Origin: Bacteroides caecigallinarum | GTDB lineage: Bacteria > Bacteroidota > Bacteroidia > Bacteroidales > Bacteroidaceae | DNA length: 64,000 bases | Direction: 5' to 3' | Assembly: GCF_016902295.1 (NCBI RefSeq) | Contig: NZ_JACJLQ010000014.1 | Location: 1-64,000 of the forward strand | Shown: in pieces, positions 59,949-64,000 of the stretch | Position numbering within the stretch: the stretch's first letter is position 1 | Layout: each line of letters begins with the position of its first letter | The notes under the pieces: model-generated | What the model was told of the DNA's origin: nothing | The model's input: only the letters and a program-made list of their open reading frames with translations | The model's database searches: none | Program-made: the position numbers and the translations under genes

Positions 59949-60031
59949 TGGGCAAAGATGGATTCGAACCACCGAAGGCGTAAGCCAGCAGATTTACAGT
60001 CTGCCCCATTTGGCCACTCTGGTATTTGCCC
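59949..60031 (-). tRNA. tRNA-Tyr (GTA), copy 1
   Basis: 83 nt, class II, first gene of the operon; acceptor stem GGGCAAA/TTTGCCC, anticodon GTA. The promoter lies about 50 bp upstream. Confidence 0.97.
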
Positions 60032-60081
60032 TTTAGCTATTGAAATATCAGTTATAGATACTGTTTTTTTCAATTGCGATG

Positions 60082-60112
60082 CAAAGATACGACTATTTTT
60101 TTAATCTGCAAG
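60082..60112 (-). promoter_or_regulatory. tRNA operon promoter, overlapping the 3' end of ribH
   Basis: On the minus strand: CTTG (60112-60109, one mismatch to -33), a 19-bp spacer and an exact -7 TATCTTTG (60089-60082). The -33 box lies inside the last codons of ribH, which ends at 60093. Confidence 0.65.
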
Positions 60113-60587
60113 TAAAATCAATCATTTTTATTGCAGTAATTGCACATTCATCGCCTTTGTTTCCCAATTTTCCACCTGCCCTGTCTTCGGCCTGTTCCAT
60201 AGTATTTGTTGTAATCAGACCGTAAATCACTGGAGTGTCAGTAGTTGCGTTCAGATGTGCTATTCCCTGTGTTGTTCCTGCACAAACATAGTCAAAATGT
60301 GGAGTATCACCTCTTACTACGCATCCTAAAGCGATAATAGCGTCAAATTTATTGCTTTTAATCATCTGTGCCGATCCGTAAGTAAGTTCGAAGCTTCCAG
60401 GTACAGTCTGCACATGTATGTTCTCATCTTTCGCTCCGTGCTTTTTCAGAGTCTTTACTGCACCATCCAGTAACGCTCCTGTAATATTGCTGTTCCATTC
60501 AGATACTACTATTCCGAATCTCATTTCCGATGCGTCGGGCACTGAATTGAAGTCATAATCCGACAGATTGTGATAAGCTGTTGCCAT
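60093..60587 (-). CDS. ribH: 6,7-dimethyl-8-ribityllumazine synthase
   Basis: A 164-residue cytosolic enzyme, penultimate step of riboflavin synthesis. Substrate-binding segments: [52 protein letters not shown] (with the catalytic His) and [20 protein letters not shown]. Full length. Located downstream of the TPR gene but separated by a terminator. Confidence 0.96.
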   Translation of the reverse strand: MATAYHNLSDYDFNSVPDASEMRFGIVVSEWNSNITGALLDGAVKTLKKHGAKDENIHVQTVPGSFELTYGSAQMIKSNKFDAIIALGCVVRGDTPHFDYVCAGTTQGIAHLNATTDTPVIYGLITTNTMEQAEDRAGGKLGNKGDECAITAIKMIDFTCRLKK

Positions 60588-60614
60588 GATTTTATAAGTT
60601 TAGTAGAGTTAAGA

Positions 60615-60675
60615 TAAAAAAACAAGCACGGAACTCCTTTTGCGCATAACTTTTCCTGCGCCGGAAATCCGTGCC
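60615..60675 (-). terminator. terminator of the TPR membrane-protein gene
   Basis: On the minus strand GCACGGA..TCC pairs with GGA..TCCGTGC with an inner GCGC stem, followed by seven Ts, so ribH probably has its own promoter. Confidence 0.7.
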
Positions 60676-60692
60676 TGTAAGTAATAAGTTTA

Positions 60693-61370
60693 TTATTTAA
60701 TAGAAGCGCGTTCTATATATTTGTCAATGTCCATTGCCTGATATGAGTTGGCATAATCTTTCTTTACAGACTTGTATGCTTCTACAGCTTCAGCATTCTT
60801 GCCTTGTTTTTCAAGAATCTGTCCGGCCTGGATAAGATATATAGGACTCAATGAAAGGCTGTTTGCACGTTTTGCGGCTTTAATCAGTGTAGCGGCAGCT
60901 TTGTCCAACTGTCCCATCTGAGCGTAGCAGTTACCCATAGTACCCAGTACAGCAGGAGCAACCAGCTGGTCTTCGCCGTCGAATTTACTCAAATATTTTT
61001 CAGCTTCCTCGTATTTGCCAAGTTGTGCATAGCAGATACCGGCGTATGCGTTTGCAAGATTACCGGCTTTAGTTCCGCTGAATTCGTCAGCCAATTTCAC
61101 GAAACCTGCAAAACCTATGCTGTCGCCATTCAATGCAGCCTCGAAATTGTCTGCTCCGAAATATTGTTCTCCTTTGAAAATAGCTTCTGAAGCTTTCAGC
61201 TCTTTAGGTTCAGCTACAAAGTTCTTATAAGCCATGTATCCGCCTACGATAACTACCAAGGCAATAACTGCACCTAATATCAAATTCTTGTTTTTGGTAA
61301 GGAATTCCTCAGAATTGCTGATAGTCTCATCCATGTTCAGCAAATCATTTGTGTTTTTTTGTTGACTCAT
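60693..61370 (-). CDS. membrane-anchored TPR protein (YfgM-like)
   Basis: 225 residues: a short cytosolic N-terminus, one membrane helix at about 31-48 (LILGAVIALVVIVGGYMAY) and a periplasmic TPR domain (AYAGICYAQLGKYEEAEKYL, TMGNCYAQMGQLDKAAATLI). The layout matches YfgM-type proteins that attach to the Sec translocon and periplasmic chaperones; that role is inferred. Confidence 0.85.
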   Translation of the reverse strand: MSQQKNTNDLLNMDETISNSEEFLTKNKNLILGAVIALVVIVGGYMAYKNFVAEPKELKASEAIFKGEQYFGADNFEAALNGDSIGFAGFVKLADEFSGTKAGNLANAYAGICYAQLGKYEEAEKYLSKFDGEDQLVAPAVLGTMGNCYAQMGQLDKAAATLIKAAKRANSLSLSPIYLIQAGQILEKQGKNAEAVEAYKSVKKDYANSYQAMDIDKYIERASIK

Positions 61371-61417
61371 TGTTTGTATTATTTTTTATTATTATTATCA
61401 ATGTATATTTCGGACAG

Positions 61418-61425
61418 CAAAAGTA
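61418..61425 (-). promoter_or_regulatory. -7 box of the TPR gene
   Basis: The minus strand reads TACTTTTG (TAnnTTTG), 48 nt upstream of the start at 61370. Confidence 0.55.
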
Positions 61426-61488
61426 ATTTATTTATGTTTATAAACGAAATTTGTCGGCATCTTTTTTTACCAATCATGCTTTTATTGT

Positions 61489-61496
61489 TAATTTTG
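61489..61496 (+). promoter_or_regulatory. -7 box of recF
   Basis: TAATTTTG (TAnnTTTG), 22 nt upstream of the ATG at 61518, which supports that start over the frame opening at 61359. Confidence 0.55.
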
Positions 61497-61517
61497 TGGC
61501 TAAAACATGACTTAATT

Positions 61518-62642
61518 ATGTGGCTTAAACGCATCTCCATATTAAATTACAAGAACATAGAGCAGTCCGAACTTTCATTCTCTCCAAAAATGAATTGTAT
61601 TATAGGCCGTAACGGAATGGGAAAGACCAATCTGCTCGATGCCGTATATTATCTTTCTTTCTGCAAGAGTGCTACAAATCCTATTGATACTCAGAATATT
61701 TTTCACGATCGCGAATTCTTTGTCGTACAGGGATTCTATCAGACTGACAATGACGAGCCTGAAGAAGTGTATTGCGGTCTGAAACGCAGGCAGAAGAAAC
61801 AGTTCAAGCGCAACAAAAAGGAATATACCCGACTTTCGGACCATATAGGTCTGATTCCTCTTGTTATGGTCTCACCGTCCGATTCAGTTCTTATTTCCGG
61901 AGGAAGCGAGGAACGCCGCAGGTTTGTAGATGTGGTGATTTCGCAGTTCGACCGTGAATATCTTGATGCGCTCATACGTTATAACAAGGCTATGCTGCAG
62001 CGTAATACGCTTCTTAAATCCGAAGTCGAGCCTGAACCTGAACTGATGAATGTATGGGAGGAGATGATGGCCTCAGCCGGCGAGACAGTCTATAAAAAAC
62101 GCAAACAGTTTATCGACGAGTTTGTCGGTGTATTCCAGTCGTACTATTCTTTCATATCCGAGGACAGGGAGAAGGTAAGCCTGGATTATGAGTCGCATGC
62201 CTCGCAGGGCGGTTTACTCGAAATAATCCGCGGCAGCCGTCAGCGTGACTTTGTTATGGGATATTCTCTTAAGGGTATCCACAAGGACGATCTTATAATG
62301 AAACTTGGCGATTTCCCAATCAAGCGCGAAGGGTCCCAGGGACAGAACAAGACATATCTCATAGCATTGAAGCTCGCCCAGTTCGAATTTCTGAAACGTA
62401 CCGGAAGCAGAACCACACCTATTGTATTGCTCGACGATATTTTCGATAAGCTCGATGCCCATAGGGTAGAGCAGATAGTAAAACTTGTGGCAGGCGACAG
62501 TTTCGGACAGATATTTGTAACAGATACCAACCGTGACCATCTGGACAAGATACTCCGGAAGATAGACGGCGACTATAAGCTTTTCGAAGTTGAAAACGGT
62601 AATATTACTGAAAGAAAGGAGACGGCGGATGAAGAGGAATAA
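61518..62642 (+). CDS. recF: DNA replication and repair protein RecF
   Basis: 374 residues from the Met of MWLKRISILNYKNIEQSELS. An SMC/ABC-type ATPase that loads RecA at gaps with RecO and RecR. Walker A GRNGMGKTN at residues 30-38; the signature region SLKGIHKDDLIMKLGDFPIK then SQGQNKTYLIALKLAQFEF; Walker B TPIVLLDDIFDKLDAHR. It overlaps the dciA-like gene by 14 bp. Confidence 0.95.
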   Translation: MWLKRISILNYKNIEQSELSFSPKMNCIIGRNGMGKTNLLDAVYYLSFCKSATNPIDTQNIFHDREFFVVQGFYQTDNDEPEEVYCGLKRRQKKQFKRNKKEYTRLSDHIGLIPLVMVSPSDSVLISGGSEERRRFVDVVISQFDREYLDALIRYNKAMLQRNTLLKSEVEPEPELMNVWEEMMASAGETVYKKRKQFIDEFVGVFQSYYSFISEDREKVSLDYESHASQGGLLEIIRGSRQRDFVMGYSLKGIHKDDLIMKLGDFPIKREGSQGQNKTYLIALKLAQFEFLKRTGSRTTPIVLLDDIFDKLDAHRVEQIVKLVAGDSFGQIFVTDTNRDHLDKILRKIDGDYKLFEVENGNITERKETADEEE

Positions 62643-62919
62643 TACAGAAAAGCTGGGCGATGTGATAATGCAGCTTTTGCGTCAGGAAGGTCTTGAAACA
62701 CCACTGAACCAGTATCGCCTTATAGACTCGTGGAAGGATGTGGTAGGTCCGGTAATCTATAAGTACACCACCAATATATATATAAAGAACCAGACGCTAT
62801 ACGTACAGCTTTCGTCGTCCGTTATCCGTCAGGAACTTCAGATGGGGCGCGGGTTATTGATAAAAAACCTGAACTCCCACGTAGGAGCCCAGGTTATCAC
62901 AGATATTATTTTTTGCTGA
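62629..62919 (+). CDS. DciA-like protein (DUF721)
   Basis: 96 residues from the Met of MKRNNTEKLGDVIMQLLRQE. LIDSWKDVVGPVIYKYT and LSSSVIRQELQMGRGLLIKN match the DUF721/DciA family, the ancestral loader of the replicative helicase in most bacteria; being next to recF is typical. Its start lies inside the recF end and its last 14 bp overlap the convergent cyclo-ligase gene. Confidence 0.88.
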   Translation: MKRNNTEKLGDVIMQLLRQEGLETPLNQYRLIDSWKDVVGPVIYKYTTNIYIKNQTLYVQLSSSVIRQELQMGRGLLIKNLNSHVGAQVITDIIFC

Positions 62920-63457
62920 CATATCCGTCTTCGGTCCACACCTCGTCCATGGCTACGTCATATTCGCCGTGTGGTATTTCGTCGCTTAACTGGAAACCGA
63001 AACAGACACCAATCTTGAACGTGTTCAGCTTTTTCAGGAAACGGTCATAAAAACCTTTGCCTCGGCCAAGTCTGTTGCCATGCCTGTCGAACGACACTCC
63101 GGGTATTATGGCCACATCTATCGATGTCAGGTCTGTGTAGGCTTCTCCTTGCGGCTCGTCAATGTTGAAACCGCCTTTCTGCAAACATTCTTTTCCTGTA
63201 TATACCCTCAGTTCAAGGTCATCGCCTTTCACCACGGGCAGCAGTACGGTTTTCTCCTGACTCAATTTCTCCACAAAATCGTGTGTGAAAACTTCGTCAG
63301 GCAGCGAGTAGTACAGCAAAACCGTTTTCGCGCATTTCAGGACCACATTCTCTTTTACGTTTCCCGTTATTACGGAAGACAATTCTTTCAGCTGGTCTTC
63401 CGTATATTGTTTTTTCTTTTCGGTTATCAGTTTTCTTATTTCTTTCTTTTCTTCCAT
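62906..63457 (-). CDS. 5-formyltetrahydrofolate cyclo-ligase
   Basis: A 183-residue cytosolic MTHFS-family enzyme that converts 5-formyl-THF to methenyl-THF using ATP. IDVAIIPGVSFDRHGNRLGR and GKGFYDRFLKK hold the folate/ATP-binding GRGKG(F/Y)YD motif. It is joined to the S41 protease gene by a TAATG stop/start overlap. Confidence 0.92.
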   Translation of the reverse strand: MEEKKEIRKLITEKKKQYTEDQLKELSSVITGNVKENVVLKCAKTVLLYYSLPDEVFTHDFVEKLSQEKTVLLPVVKGDDLELRVYTGKECLQKGGFNIDEPQGEAYTDLTSIDVAIIPGVSFDRHGNRLGRGKGFYDRFLKKLNTFKIGVCFGFQLSDEIPHGEYDVAMDEVWTEDGYVSKK

Positions 63458-64000
63458 TATGCGGCGTCTTTATCAGTCTGTTCTTCTTCGGTCACTTCGG
63501 GTGCTTGTGGCACTGATTCACCTTTTTCAAGCACTTCCACAGCCTTTATCACAGTCTTGTCTGTCTTGTTCAGATATTTGATATATTCTTCTATTCCCAG
63601 CATATTATATATAATGTTGCCATACAGACTTGTCTCGAACAGGTCTCTCGATGTGATAAGCATATTGTTCCTCCTCTTAAGTCCCTTTGTTTCGGCCCAT
63701 TTTGAGAATTTCACAAGCAGATTTTGAGTCTTAAGATAATCTCCCATATCATCACAGTTGGTGTATTCCTGCAGTTTGTTTCTGTTCTGGTCTGTATAGT
63801 CGAAGGCATATCTTATTATAAGTCCTCTGTTTGCGGCCATTCTGAAATATGAAGTCATGCCTAAGGTATCGTGTGGCACGAAAATGTCAGGCATAATGCC
63901 ACCTCCTCCGTAAACCTTTCTTCCAATGCTTGTATAATATATTTCCTCCTCGTTCTGCTTGATGCTGTCGGCCGAGAAGAATTCTCCATGTTCATACCTC
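63457..64000 (-). CDS. S41-family C-terminal processing peptidase, 3' end only
   Basis: Partial gene that continues past the right edge; about 180 C-terminal residues are visible. YYTSIGRKVYGGGGIMPDIF is the conserved segment that follows the catalytic Ser/Lys region in CtpA/Prc proteases; the catalytic part itself lies outside the window. The tail is acidic (APEVTEEEQTDKDAA). Co-transcribed with the cyclo-ligase gene. Confidence 0.88.
   Translation of the reverse strand, partial: RYEHGEFFSADSIKQNEEEIYYTSIGRKVYGGGGIMPDIFVPHDTLGMTSYFRMAANRGLIIRYAFDYTDQNRNKLQEYTNCDDMGDYLKTQNLLVKFSKWAETKGLKRRNNMLITSRDLFETSLYGNIIYNMLGIEEYIKYLNKTDKTVIKAVEVLEKGESVPQAPEVTEEEQTDKDAA

Noticed and set aside
59434-60036. 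Plus-strand 200-residue open frame over the tRNA cluster
   Set aside because: It is the antisense translation of the tRNA genes (RRGSNPRPSAWKANALSTEL), a well-known false protein; its repeats are just the repeated tRNA genes.

Overview
The window is a chromosomal segment of a member of the order Bacteroidales, most likely a Bacteroides/Phocaeicola-type gut bacterium. The grounds are many upstream boxes of the form TAnnTTTG (the -7 element of the Bacteroides housekeeping sigma factor), scarce Shine-Dalgarno sequences, lineage-typical families (DUF3857/transglutaminase, DUF3276 PUR-like, DUF5606, fimbrillin-like lipoprotein, membrane-tethered TPR/HTH regulator, PPi-dependent phosphofructokinase) and lineage-typical clusters (nusB-yajC-ybbR-coaE; rplY-pth-S4). 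No prophage, insertion sequence, CRISPR array or rRNA operon was seen. Genus and species cannot be fixed from sequence reading alone.

Layout. 0-5 kb: the 5' part of a structured RNA leaving the left edge, a pair of secreted DUF3857 proteins (one with a transglutaminase triad, one without), then pgk. 5-10 kb: minus-strand envelope genes (PagL-like acyloxyacyl hydrolase, unknown lipoproteins, a possibly frameshifted small lipoprotein) and a two-gene LysO exporter. 10-17 kb: a repeat-rich non-coding block, asd, a CPA2 antiporter, tcdA, lolD, cvfB and a secreted basic protein behind a twin-dyad operator. 17-23 kb: a five-gene MacAB-TolC-type efflux operon. 23-31 kb: glucokinase, VanZ-like protein, sodium symporter, helix-hairpin-helix protein, alkaline phosphatase, fimbrillin-like lipoprotein and a xanthine salvage pair (xpt, permease).

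31.4-33.2 kb is the only clearly accessory patch. It holds a 22-bp-period palindromic repeat array, an orphan HigA-type antitoxin with what looks like the last codons of its lost toxin, and a nucleotidyltransferase/HEPN (MntA-HepT type) pair bordered by near-identical direct repeats that carry a terminator. 33-50 kb: HAD phosphatase, a PurF paralogue without the catalytic cysteine, an Omp85-like barrel, pepT, gcvT, a second CPA2 antiporter, a TPR/HTH regulator, lipid acyltransferase, pfp, GH25 lysozyme, YccF, a POT/MFS transporter and prmA. 50-64 kb: an aromatic low-complexity secreted protein with a FadL-like porin, rplY-pth-S4, a PUR-like protein, the nusB operon, a three-fold repeated tRNA-Tyr/tRNA-Gly cluster, ribH, a TPR membrane protein, recF-dciA, a 5-formyl-THF cyclo-ligase and the 3' end of an S41 protease gene.

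Most of the window is ordinary core chromosome. The observations most worth a second look are non-coding: two 22-bp-period repeat arrays, a shared twin-dyad operator with the same 21-bp centre spacing in front of two unrelated secreted proteins, candidate small RNAs at 10.2 and 53.4 kb, and the toxin-antitoxin patch at 31.4-33.1 kb.
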